A stretch of DNA of 64,000 nt. Source: Paroedura picta (taxonomy: Eukaryota > Chordata > Lepidosauria > Squamata > Gekkonidae). The notes under the pieces are model-generated. The model did not search any database. It saw only the letters and a program-made list of their open reading frames with translations, and had not been told where the DNA came from. Both the position numbers and the translations under genes were made by a program. The stretch is from NCBI RefSeq assembly GCF_049243985.1, contig NC_135372.1, positions 60,566,318 to 60,630,317 of the forward strand, written 5' to 3'. Shown here one piece after another: positions 27,201-34,010 of this stretch; the first letter of the stretch is position 1, and every line of letters starts with the position of its first letter.

Positions 27201-29902
27201 GAGAATCAATGATATGACACCACATACAATGTCACCAACAACAGGCAAAGAACCTGTACCTTCATGTTACAAGATTCCCATTATCTTTCTTTATTGGAAC
27301 TAGGGCTAGCATGTCAGTCAATTGACTATCTAATTGTTTTATCAGAGTCAAATATTATATCAAAGGTAAGAATCCCACTCTGCGGACTGTAGCTGCCTAT
27401 GTCTTTTCTTTATGATACCATCTGCTATTAAGTGTAGCAATGATGGCTGCTTGCCACCTAAACCTGTAGTGCAAACTGCACAGCATAAGAAATTATTATT
27501 ACTAATTGTCATTATCTAGGTCTACCCTAATTGCATTCTGCTTGATAACAAAATGAAAACATTCCTTTGCACTATGTGGCTTTATTGCCATTCTACATTT
27601 CCCCCCAAATGTTTAAATTGTAGGTTGGCTTAATTTTTTCCAAGGTAAAAAATGCAAAATAATGCTTCAGTCATTTATATTTAAAGAAATGTTACAATAT
27701 TAAAACTTCTAAGGCATTGACAAATCAGAGAACAAACATTAACAAATGTGTTTCAGCAAGTAGTACAAGTACCAAGTTAACCAATCTTTTCAGTTGAACT
27801 AATAAAATACTTAAGCATTAACTGTTCAATATTTGATGAGGGTTTTTTTTAAATAATCAACCCTAACAGTTGCATATCCAGAATCTAAACCAGCTTGGTT
27901 TTACCTGGCACTAAGCTTCCTATACCTTTAGCTGCTCAATGCACCTTTTAATGCATTTGGCTGCACAATTCTGTAAGCCTTTATTTCATTTTTTACAATA
28001 AATCACAAAAAATATAGGTTCATAAACCTTACAACACTAGTTTGAGATATTTATACTTACAAGTTAAATACTGTGGTGGAAAAGTCTTTTTTTTTAAAGT
28101 TACCAGTATATGTGTGTGTAACCTAAATACCTAAATGCAATATAACACAAAAGCCTGTTGTTTAAAGGCATTATCATCCCTAGGGAAAATACAACAGTAG
28201 TGCAGGTGCACAAGAAATGAAATGATTCATGCTGACATCAGTTACAGGAGGGGTCTCCAACTGTTTAAAGCCTATCGGCACACTTGTAATTCTGACACAA
28301 AATGATGGGCACAGCAACAAAAAGGCTGTCACAGTAGGTAGAGCCAGTCACAAAATGATTACTACAGCTTTAGTAGCGTAGTGCAGAGATCCTTGTGCTG
28401 CAGTGGCAGAGATCCTTTGTGCTCCCATTTAAAAAATAACACTGCACAACCAATCAGATGCCTCCTTGGCCAATGCCCCACCTGCTTTCTAAAAATACTT
28501 GGCAGGCACCGGAAAATGTATTAGTGGTGCCACACTGGGGATCCTTGGGTTCCAGGGTAGGAATGGAATAGGTGTGTGGGGACAGAACAGCCAAACGGGC
28601 ATACTCAATTACATGTTGAGAGGAGAGATGCAATCTAGACATGGACATCTGGAGAGCCACAGTTTGGCTACCCCTGGACTGAAGAAAATGGCTTTACTAG
28701 TCTGCTTTTGTGCTTTGGATTGCCACCTGGTGGACAGAAGTAATATCACCTTTCTAATGCATAATTAGCGCATCTTGTGGTGCAGAGTGGTAAGGCAGCA
28801 GACATGCAGTCTGAAAGCTCTGTCCATGAGGCTGGGAGTTCAATCCCAGCAGCCGGCTCAAGGCTGACTCAGCCTTCCATCCTCCCGAGGCCGGTAAAAT
28901 GAGTACCCAGCTTGCTGGGGGGTAAACGGGAATGACTGGGGAAGGCACTGGCAAACCACCCCGTATTGAGTGTGCCATGAAAACGCTAGAGGGCGTCACC
29001 TCAAGGGTCAGACATGACCGGGTGCTTGCACAGGGGATAACTTTACCTTTTACCTTAATGCATAATTTCAAAAAAGAGAAGAGTATTTCTATGCAGTTTG
29101 TACTGACTCTACTATAGAATTCCCACAAATATCAATGATTATGATGCGCTTCAGATTTCTCTTGGTTCGATTTCTGAAACCCAAATCCGACTGTTCTGTT
29201 TACTTGATGTCCCATTTTGCTGAGTCCCAATGAAAGGCAGAAGATAAATCATGTAAAGAATTTTTTTTAAACGCTCAATATGACAAGCTACTCATGCCCT
29301 TGAAAGGGAAGTGAACGCAGACAGGAAGCCGTTTTCACAGGGCTGAGGCACATTCAGGACAAGGGTTCCCATGGGCTAGCGAGGTTACCCCTCCAAAGAG
29401 AAGGTGCCTCTGCTCCCGTTTAATTCTCTCCTTACGAGTCCTCGGCTCTTACGGTCGCCCGACCGCTTCTATCAAGAACCATGGCGTGGCTTGAAAGGCC
29501 GAATGCGCATCGAAGCTGCAGCCAGAAGACCATCTCGCGGGTTTCCACTCCTTGTGCGTATTACACACCCCACGGGATTTACAGTCGCGCAAGGGAGGGA
29601 TTTATGAAGACCCGAAGCCTATTCTGGCTGCTGGGAACAGTAAGGCGAGGCGCCAGAACAGAGCTCTGCAGCCTCCTGCCGCAGAGAAGGCCGCTACTAG
29701 GAAACCGGTCCCAGAACCCGCGAGACCCTGCTCGCCTTGCCTAGGCCGCCATTCCCGCCTCCGCAGCGCTTCCCGCCGGCCGCCATTTTGAGCCGGAGCC
29801 ACCTCTTAACTCTCCCCTCCCCCCCCCCGGGGCCTGTTCGCTCCCTGGCCGCTCGGCTTTCCGAAGGGACGAGGGGCGCCGCTCACCTTCCCCGTAATCC
29901 AT
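9077..29902 (-). CDS. ZNF326: ZNF326 (ZIRD) zinc-finger protein, ten coding exons
   Basis: Minus-strand gene assembled from exons 29902-29887, 27126-27018 (or 27011), 25295-24890, 22546-22351, 16887-16773, 14137-13990, 13485-13386, 11641-11511, 10014-9919 and 9298-9077. With the 27018 boundary the spliced frame is open, giving 512 residues plus stop. The parts in order are a Gly/Tyr/Arg-rich N-terminus, an RGRGRG patch, a Lys/Arg-rich basic (nuclear-localisation-like) stretch, two CxxC...HxxxxxH AKAP95-type zinc fingers and a Glu-rich acidic tail. ZNF326 is known as a subunit of the DBIRD complex with CCAR2, linking RNA polymerase II elongation to exon skipping in AT-rich regions, and acts in the nucleus. 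From memory the human protein is about 582 residues. The shortfall here comes from an N-terminal exon not found and a shorter acidic tail. Identity is very secure. Exon 1 and the exon 2 donor are the least certain parts. Confidence 0.93.
9299..9918 (-). other. ZNF326: ZNF326 intron 9
   Basis: GTAAGT...AG intron of 620 bases, AT-rich and without a recognisable repeat. The 3' end carries the pure C tract before the acceptor. Confidence 0.85.
9919..10014 (-). CDS. ZNF326: ZNF326 coding exon 9
   Basis: This 32-codon, phase 0-0 exon encodes [12 protein letters not shown] through ARYERYVK. It follows an ATAG acceptor and ends AAG|GTAAGT, a strong donor. It matches the human segment after the second zinc finger almost residue for residue, as I remember it. 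The region is helical and charged and links the finger to the acidic tail. Confidence 0.93.
11040..11470. other. GC- and pyrimidine-rich island in ZNF326 intron 8
   Basis: About 430 bases of CA-dinucleotide and pyrimidine-rich, locally CpG-containing sequence inside an AT-rich intron. It ends about 40 bases short of the exon at 11511. Several open frames cross it, but none is recognisable. An A homopolymer lies just outside at about 10996-11008. It looks inserted, of unknown class. Confidence 0.4.
11511..11641 (-). CDS. ZNF326: ZNF326 coding exon 8: second AKAP95-type zinc finger
   Basis: The exon completes Gly across the junction (G|GT) and encodes [20 protein letters not shown] through HTKGKQ. 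The second finger is visible as CSAC, then HLKSPEH, the CxxC/HxxxxxH pattern of AKAP95-type fingers. It ends CAG|GTAAGA in phase 0. The intron upstream begins with GC rather than GT (see the exon at 13386-13485). Confidence 0.94.
11937..12203. mobile_element. hAT-like non-autonomous DNA transposon
   Basis: Imperfect inverted ends (ATCCCCAACCT at the left; its complement before AATACTGC at the right) bound about 267 bases with two C homopolymers inside. The ends resemble those of the 47216-47530 element. No coding capacity. It lies in ZNF326 intron 7. Confidence 0.6.
12204..13110 (+). mobile_element. Degenerate L2-like LINE fragments
   Basis: A plus-strand frame around 12260-12360 reads [15 protein letters not shown], the C-terminal part of L2-type reverse transcriptase. 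Farther on, a 3' part ends in the lizard L2-type motif of a TTTTAATG-rich stretch, then CAAGCCACTCTGAGT and AATAAAGG. Another partial repeat (about 12500-12590) interrupts it. No intact frame remains. Confidence 0.6.
13386..13485 (-). CDS. ZNF326: ZNF326 coding exon 7, with a GC donor
   Basis: After a TCTAG acceptor the exon encodes [20 protein letters not shown] and then [13 protein letters not shown]. It ends GGAAG|GCAAGT. Phase and homology need one base (G) of the Gly codon here and GT from the next exon, which places the junction at a GC donor with otherwise consensus +3 to +6 bases. It encodes the basic linker between the two zinc fingers. Confidence 0.92.
13990..14137 (-). CDS. ZNF326: ZNF326 coding exon 6: first AKAP95-type zinc finger
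   Basis: The first base completes Arg (AG|A), followed by [20 protein letters not shown] and on to VVMEFLH. The finger is CSFC, then HLESPVH. The exon ends CAT|GTAAGT in phase 0. It is nearly identical to the mammalian protein as I remember it. The internal Met is an ordinary residue, not a start. Confidence 0.94.
14901..15418. mobile_element. Inverted-dimer (foldback) element with 15-bp target duplication
   Basis: The left arm (about 14922-15150) and right arm (about 15155-15410) are diverged inverted copies of one unit: both hold AACAGTTAAA, TTATCTTATCTC, TGGCATTTTCATCAGTGG and GTGCTG.GGATCT in mirrored order. The left copy lacks an inner piece of about 50 bases. The perfect 15-mer GGATTAACATGCATA lies at 14886-14900 and again at 15419-15433, as expected of a target-site duplication. 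The family is unknown to me. It lies in ZNF326 intron 5. Confidence 0.7.
15449..15729 (-). mobile_element. Sauria-type tRNA-derived SINE
   Basis: Minus-strand copy with a tRNA-like head (GGCGCAGAGTGGTAA-like, B-box GGGAGTTCGATCCC), a middle part containing CCGAGGTCGGTAAA and a tail ending in ACAGGGGATA. A perfect 12-bp duplication ATTTATTGACTA flanks it (15437-15448 and 15730-15741). It inserted three bases from the end of the inverted-dimer element's target duplication. Confidence 0.85.
15942..16146 (-). mobile_element. 5S-rRNA-derived SINE (5S-Sauria type)
   Basis: On the minus strand the head contains the 5S rRNA internal-control-like block (CAGTATTTGGGTGGGAGACC), followed by the body with CCTTTTCTTGAAAACACTAC and a tail. 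It matches the 5S-rRNA SINEs known from squamates. Not a functional 5S gene. Confidence 0.75.
16773..16887 (-). CDS. ZNF326: ZNF326 coding exon 5: basic Lys/Arg/Glu-rich segment
   Basis: This 115-base exon encodes (S)[18 protein letters not shown] followed by [19 protein letters not shown]. It follows a TATAG acceptor and ends CAG|GTTGGT. The dense Arg/Lys cluster looks like a nuclear localisation signal. Phases (A|GT on entry, AG|A on exit) join the neighbouring exons exactly. Confidence 0.92.
16993..17129. mobile_element. Palindromic hAT-like MITE (family CAGGGRTAGT)
   Basis: A near-perfect hairpin of 137 bases. The arms share GATGTCCATGGACTACAATT and the ends are CAGGGATAG...CTATCCCTG. 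Flanking 8-mers agree at 6 of 8 positions, as in an old hAT duplication. A second copy is at 44223-44359 and a half copy at about 28640-28675. Confidence 0.75.
17130..22350 (-). other. ZNF326: Central part of ZNF326 intron 4
   Basis: Intron sequence between the exons at 16887 and 22351, AT-rich and apparently unique. No further exon, RNA gene or strong repeat was recognised in this 5.2 kb, which is unusually repeat-poor for the window. Confidence 0.6.
22351..22546 (-). CDS. ZNF326: ZNF326 coding exon 4
   Basis: The exon enters in phase 0 after TTGCAG with [17 protein letters not shown], runs through [20 protein letters not shown] to KMNQNKP, and ends A|GTAAGT. The GIKRKM and FIKKPK stretches are hallmarks of this protein. 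The very large downstream intron (22350 to 16888) holds no other exon I can recognise. Confidence 0.93.
22547..24889 (-). other. ZNF326: ZNF326 intron 3
   Basis: GTAAGT...TTGCAG intron of 2.3 kb. AT-rich, with no recognisable repeat or extra exon. Confidence 0.8.
24890..25295 (-). CDS. ZNF326: ZNF326 coding exon 3: Gly/Tyr/Ser/Arg-rich region
   Basis: This 406-base exon has one joining base and then 135 codons from [19 protein letters not shown] to [11 protein letters not shown]. It follows a TTCCAG acceptor and ends GGA|GTAAGT. The composition is that of a low-complexity, RNA-associated domain with an RGRGRG patch. Its first base (G) must complete a codon begun in the previous exon, which bears on the odd donor there. 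Confidence 0.94.
25296..27017 (-). other. ZNF326: ZNF326 intron 2
   Basis: Ends TTCCAG. Its 5' boundary depends on which donor is used (27010 or 27017). AT-rich and apparently unique. Confidence 0.75.
27018..27126 (-). CDS. ZNF326: ZNF326 coding exon 2, 3' boundary uncertain
   Basis: After a TTTAG acceptor the exon encodes (E)[19 protein letters not shown] followed by [17 protein letters not shown]. The strong donor CAG|GTAAGA would end the exon at 27011, but then the frame meets TAG just before it and the phase to the next exon is wrong. Human has Ser-Arg here, which one base fewer would give. A weaker GTAGCA donor ending the exon at 27018 restores the frame exactly and gives a Gly across the junction. 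The choices are real donor shift, real frameshift, or a one-base homopolymer error in the assembly. Confidence 0.75.
28247..28680. mobile_element. Old hAT-like fragment with a MITE half copy
   Basis: Starts GGGGTCTCCAACTG and contains CACACTTG and ACACAAAATGATGGGCAC, resembling Charlie/hAT-type non-autonomous elements. It ends in a stretch shared with the CAGGGRTAGT palindromic family (GACATGGACATCTGGAGAGC, CTACCCCTGG). A related piece lies at about 60065-60222. Confidence 0.45.
28767..29055 (+). mobile_element. Sauria-type tRNA-derived SINE
   Basis: Plus-strand copy with the tRNA-like head GTGGTGCAGAGTGGTAAGGC, B-box GGGAGTTCAATCCC, the middle block GGTAAAATGAGTACCCAGC and a CTTTACCTTTTACCTT tail. 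A perfect 12-bp duplication TAATGCATAATT flanks it (28755-28766 and 29056-29067). It lies in ZNF326 intron 1, about 0.8 kb downstream of the start codon, and is the best-preserved copy here. Confidence 0.88.
29887..29902 (-). CDS. ZNF326: ZNF326 coding exon 1 with start codon
   Basis: ATG GAT TAC GGG GAA G|GTGAGC lies in the CpG island. The context GTCGCCATGG is a near-ideal Kozak site and the donor is strong. It exits in phase 1, which fits the AA entry of the next exon found and gives MDYGEEMDRDYG. The human protein starts similarly (MDFEDD, from memory) but has about 20-30 extra residues from another exon that I could not find in the 27127-29886 intron. Confidence 0.8.
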
Positions 29903-30094
29903 GGCGACTACGACCCTCGCGGTCCGAGCGTGGGTAGGGACGGCGCCGGCGCCCTGGGCCTCCTGGAGACTGCTGTGGCTGCGGCGGCCGCTTCTCCGCC
30001 TCGGGCCTCTGTGACGCCGCTTCCTCCGCAACGAGGCTGGCAAAGGGGCGGTCGAGCCAGCAGCGGCCGCCCCCACCCGGCTCCTGGCCGCCTG

Positions 30095-30099
30095 ATTGG
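30095..30099 (-). promoter_or_regulatory. ZNF326: CCAAT box (NF-Y type)
   Basis: GCCAATCAG on the minus strand within the CpG island, correctly placed upstream of ZNF326 exon 1. Recognised by motif only. Confidence 0.5.
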
Positions 30100-30523
30100 C
30101 TGCGTCGGCCCCGGCTGTGCGTCAGGGCCACGGACACGCGCCGCAAGCCTGGAACCGCGCGCGCAGGGGAGAAAGAGGGAGAGATGTGTGCCTCGTGGCC
30201 GCGGCAGACCTGCCTCTACTCGCTCCCCCGCCCCGTCTTCCAAAATCTTCTTCTTCATCCTGTTCCTTACGAGCCTGCAAAACGCCTCCTACTGGCCGGG
30301 CGAGCTCCTCATCAATCAGTACAAATGATCAGCCCACACAAAAAAAGCGCACCCTAATTGTGTGTCACTTTTGAGCTTGCGCAGGTCTTGTGTCCCTCGG
30401 GAACCCAATTCCAGAAAGTCACCGCCGGAGCCACTGCGGCAGACTTCGGGCTCCCCCGGTCTTATTCAGGAGGCAACTGGGCGCTCGCTTCCCTCAGTGC
30501 ACGAGGTGACTTCCATCCCATGA

Positions 30524-30615
30524 TATTGTGCCTGAGGAGGTGCGCGTGCGCGCGAAAGCTCAACCCTTGAATAAAACTTCTGCGGCCTGAAAGGTGCCGC
30601 TGGACTCTACATGGA
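30524..30615 (+). mobile_element. Dispersed repeat inside the CpG island
   Basis: Contains GAAAGCTCAACCCTTGAATA and GGTGCCGCTGGACTCTA, the signature of a repeat seen elsewhere at about 46862-46975, 58975-59110, 42158-42270 and 59415-59525. This copy has become CpG-rich. Class unknown. Confidence 0.55.
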
Positions 30616-31529
30616 TTCTGGATAAACCTCAGTGAATAAAGGGGGGGGGGTAGGTGTAGAGCTGCGATGCAGCTGCCTCAGGGGGGTGCTTCGCGGGGCA
30701 GTCTTCCGGGAGCCAGGCCACCTCCTCTTCCCCCGGAGGCCCTTCATTCACAGGACGCTGCGAAGAACGCCAATGGGGCACGTCGTGGGCGTCAGAGAAG
30801 AGGGCCGGCCGAAAGCCGCGGGGCTGGGCCGCTCCTTGCTTCAGCAAACACCATCCCGCACTTACCGACATAAGAGGGGGGGGGGAGTAGGAGCAAGAGA
30901 CTCGTTCGGAAAAGGACATCATGGCAGGGATTCTCCGCCCGCCCGCGCGTCCCGTCTCCGAAAGGCGCTTTTCCTCCACGAGGCGCGCTTCCGGGTTCAA
31001 GGCCGAGCTAGACAGGAACGCCTTTGAAGTAGGGCCTTCTACAAGAAGTTTCTTCCTGCGGATGCCCTTGCCCAGCTTCGTCAGGGTTGCCAATTTTGGC
31101 TCGGGAAATTCCCGGCGCTTTGGGCGAGACCTCGTGTAACCCCGAGTCTATTCGGTGGTCCTTATAAGTTAAAAAGCCGCCATTTTAAGTGAGGGGTTGG
31201 AGGGCCTGAAGCTGCAGGGAGAAGCTCTCCTTTCTACAAGCTACGAGTTAATATTTCAGGAGTGCCAGAAATTCCTGACAAGAACACAGTTCAGAGCTTT
31301 ATGTGTTGATAGTTGCGTATGCTGAATTATTGTTCCAAATACTGTCTTTTGACATTTGCTTTTCATTATCTTCATACATGCAAGTGTCACAAGGAGGGAT
31401 CAGGCTGTCATGGATGTGAACTCTCTCAGCAATTTTTTAAAATGATATTGCCCCTTGAGGTCCATGGGGATGCATCTGTAGAGTCCACCTCCTTGGGAGG
31501 CAGGGATGACACTACTATTCCAGCAAATA

Positions 31530-32406
31530 CTAGGGGCCATTCCGCACCGGGATCCATGTAGCAAATTGTTTGCTGAACGAAAAATCGCCATTTTAAATAG
31601 TGGAATTCGGCGTAACGTATACCTGCCTTTGTAGTGGAATCCAGTTGCGTTTCTATCGTTTCCCACAGGGTTCTGGTCTCTGCAAAAATCGCTAGCCAGG
31701 AAGCGCTATTGCCAAGCTGTGTCCCGCCCCTGGCCGTCAAGCAGCGGCCGTTATCATGCTCCCAAACAGCCCCTTTCCCTTTAAGGAAGGTTTTTTTTTT
31801 TAAAACACACCCGTTGCAACGAATATGCATTGATTCGTTGCAACGGAGAGACCCATCCAGTTAGCAGGTGGTGTTTGAGCTGCCGTTTCATCGTTGCCAC
31901 GCTCCCCCCGAGTGAAAAAAAAAATCCCCCCCCTCACGGGCGCGATTTTCAGCCGAAAACAGTGTGTAAATAAAGTGAAAATAAACCAGCAAACGGGCTT
32001 GTGCTTGGTGACTTTAAACAGAGGGACTGCAGCCGGGGAAGCCTCACTGGGTAAACGAAGGCTCGCCGGTGCATTGATCTCCGCTCGCTCGGAGAAAAAA
32101 AATGGCGATCGCTTAACCGGAAGATCAGAGGAGAGAGCCAGGGGAAGGGTCTTTGCAGAAACCGCAACAATGGTAACGCACAGAACTTTCCCGCTAGTGT
32201 TGCAGATTGGTTGCAGGACTGTAGCGCTTTCCGGAGGGTGAATCCACCTTTTGGGATTTCCCTGAAAGCGCTACAACGAAGCGCTTTTTGCAGATCGGTT
32301 TCAGGAGTGTTGCAGATTGTCAACGACGTTGTGCATAACGGCAAAACTGTAATGATTTCAATTAGTAACCATTGTGCTATTTTGGACGAATGCGGAAAGC
32401 CCCTAG
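31530..32406. mobile_element. 877-bp non-autonomous DNA transposon with terminal inverted repeats
   Basis: The ends are mirrored: CTAGGGGCCATTCCGCA at the left and, complemented, CTAGGGGCTTTCCGCA at the right. The interior is GC-rich and CpG-containing with no coding frame I recognise, so it probably depends on another element's transposase. CTAG may be end sequence or target site. Its ends resemble those of the short elements near 45172 and 53963 (GCCCATTCCACACAC). It begins about 400 bases beyond the ZNF326 CpG island. Confidence 0.7.
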
Positions 32407-32539
32407 AAATGGTATCACATTGCAGCTGTGCTGTTGATGCAAAAAATTTTGAAGTGACCTCATGCCTCTGACAAGCTTGGTCTAGGTCCATTGACTTTCT
32501 TCCTTGGTCAGATTTACTTTAATAATAACCCTGTGAGAA

Positions 32540-32955
32540 AGGTTAGGCTGGTGATGTTTGGAAGCCATAGCTGGATGGCTTGAGCAGATAAAACTCAACC
32601 GCTCCAAGTTGGCGGTCCTTTGGCTGAGGAGGAAGGGGGCAGAACAGGAAGCGTGTTTACCTGTCCTGGATGGGGTGCGACGGGCCACCATGCCCTGGGC
32701 CAGGAACTTGGGGTGACTTTTGATGCCTCACTGACCATGGAGGCACTGGTCAAGAAAGTATCCCACCAGGTGTTTTTGCATCTTTGTCAAGCATGGCTAC
32801 TAGTGCCCTTTCTGTCCTCCGAGCACTTAGCCATGGTGATCCATGTGATGGTCACCTCCAGACTAGACTTCTATAACTTGCGCTACATGGGCCTGCCCTT
32901 GTCTCGGATCCGGAAATTGCAGACTGTGAAGGAAATGCACACCAGAGGGTAATTT
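32540..32955 (+). mobile_element. L2-like LINE reverse-transcriptase fragment
   Basis: A plus-strand open frame contains LGVTFDASLTMEALV, LVPFLSSEHLAMVIHVMV and TSRLDFYNLRYMGLP, matching the C-terminal half of L2-type reverse transcriptase. The fragment is truncated at both ends and diverged, so it is not a functional gene. Confidence 0.8.
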
Positions 32956-33751
32956 CTACTAATTTACATAGCAATAATGTTGGCTGGATAACCAGGGCAA
33001 ATGGTATGTTTACGTGATCGCTGACAAAGTATCAGCAGCAGGCACTCAAGCTCCCATTGGTAAATGAAGGACTGTGAGCAGAAAAGGGGAGGAGACCAAA
33101 AATATGCAGATATTTGTGTATCAAAAAAGACCGTTCTCAGTGCCATAACACAAGAAAAGTCGTAAAGCTAATTTCAGAAACTCGCTGATAAAACACTGTC
33201 AGAACTCTGAGCAGCATTCACACTGCTAAAAAGGTGCCACGCTAGAATTAAAAAATTAAAACATTTTTGGCAGTCTTTTTGTGAGTTTTCCATGATGTAT
33301 AATACACCCCAGTCTCCTGCATCTTAGTATTCACTCTTTAACCACACCACTACCTCACATATACTGTGTACAGTAGGAATCATCTGGCTTCAACTCTCCA
33401 TGTTTCCAACCACGACCACCCAAAAAAAAAACAACCTAAAATCTTCCTAGACCACTGAAGTGGAGCTTAGAGATGAATGGGTGAGCCAATAAAATGCTCT
33501 TTTCCTATTGAAAGGCAGCGTGAATAAATAATAAGATGGAGATGGCTCTTTATTCCAGAACAAAATAGTAAACAAATTGTAATCAAAATACCATAAAATA
33601 GACAAAACCACCAATTATACAAGAACATCAACATTAGGTCCAGTACATATCAAGATAAATCTTTTACTACTTTATCGTAATTCCATAGTACATAGATCTG
33701 TGCTATTAATCATATATAAGGTTCAGCTTTAGGCTGCCTCATCGCTGAGAG

Positions 33752-34010
33752 CCATCACTTGGTGTAGTGGTTAAGAGTGGTGACTTCTAATCTGGAGAGC
33801 CTGGTTTGATTCCCCACTCTTCCTCATGAAGCCAGCTGGGTGACTTTGGGCTTGTCACAGCCCCGCTTAGAAGCTGTTCTTGCAGAGCAGTCTATCTCTC
33901 ACTCATCCTGACCTACCTCACAGGGTGTCTGTTGTGGGAGAGGAAGGAAAGTCGATTGCAAGCTGCTTTGAGACTCCTTTGGGCAGTTAGAGGCAAGATA
34001 TATAAACCAA
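33752..34010 (+). mobile_element. tRNA-type SINE, second family
   Basis: The head GTGTAGTGGTTAAGAGTGG (A-box-like) and GGTTTGATTCC (B-box) are followed by GCCAGCTGGGTGACTTTGGG, CTCACAGGGTGTCTGTTGTG and GCTTTGAGACTCC. The same family lies at 40698-40975, and degenerate copies at about 58645-58850 and 41985-42110. Confidence 0.75.

Larger units (their letters stand above)
29400..31140. promoter_or_regulatory. ZNF326: CpG-island promoter of ZNF326
   Basis: GC-rich, CpG-dense sequence spans exon 1. An inverted CCAAT box (ATTGG on the plus strand, 30095-30099) lies about 195 bases upstream of the ATG, so transcription probably starts near 30000-30040. A YY1-like GCCGCCATTTT sits just inside intron 1 (about 29780-29790), a common place for it, and another lies at about 31171-31181. 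A repeat insertion at about 30524-30615 splits the island. Open frames in it are compositional. Confidence 0.75.

Noticed and set aside
28767-29055. Possible tRNA gene
   Set aside because: The tRNA-like head with A and B boxes belongs to a Sauria-type SINE with target duplication. No tRNA cloverleaf gene is supported. The same holds for the heads at 33752, 40698, 15449 and 56279.
29481-31139. Several long open frames in the CpG island on both strands
   Set aside because: They come from GC-rich composition. None has a recognisable domain, and frames overlap on both strands.
31426-32491. Open frames of 115-180 codons
   Set aside because: They fall in the 877-bp transposon and show no transposase motif.
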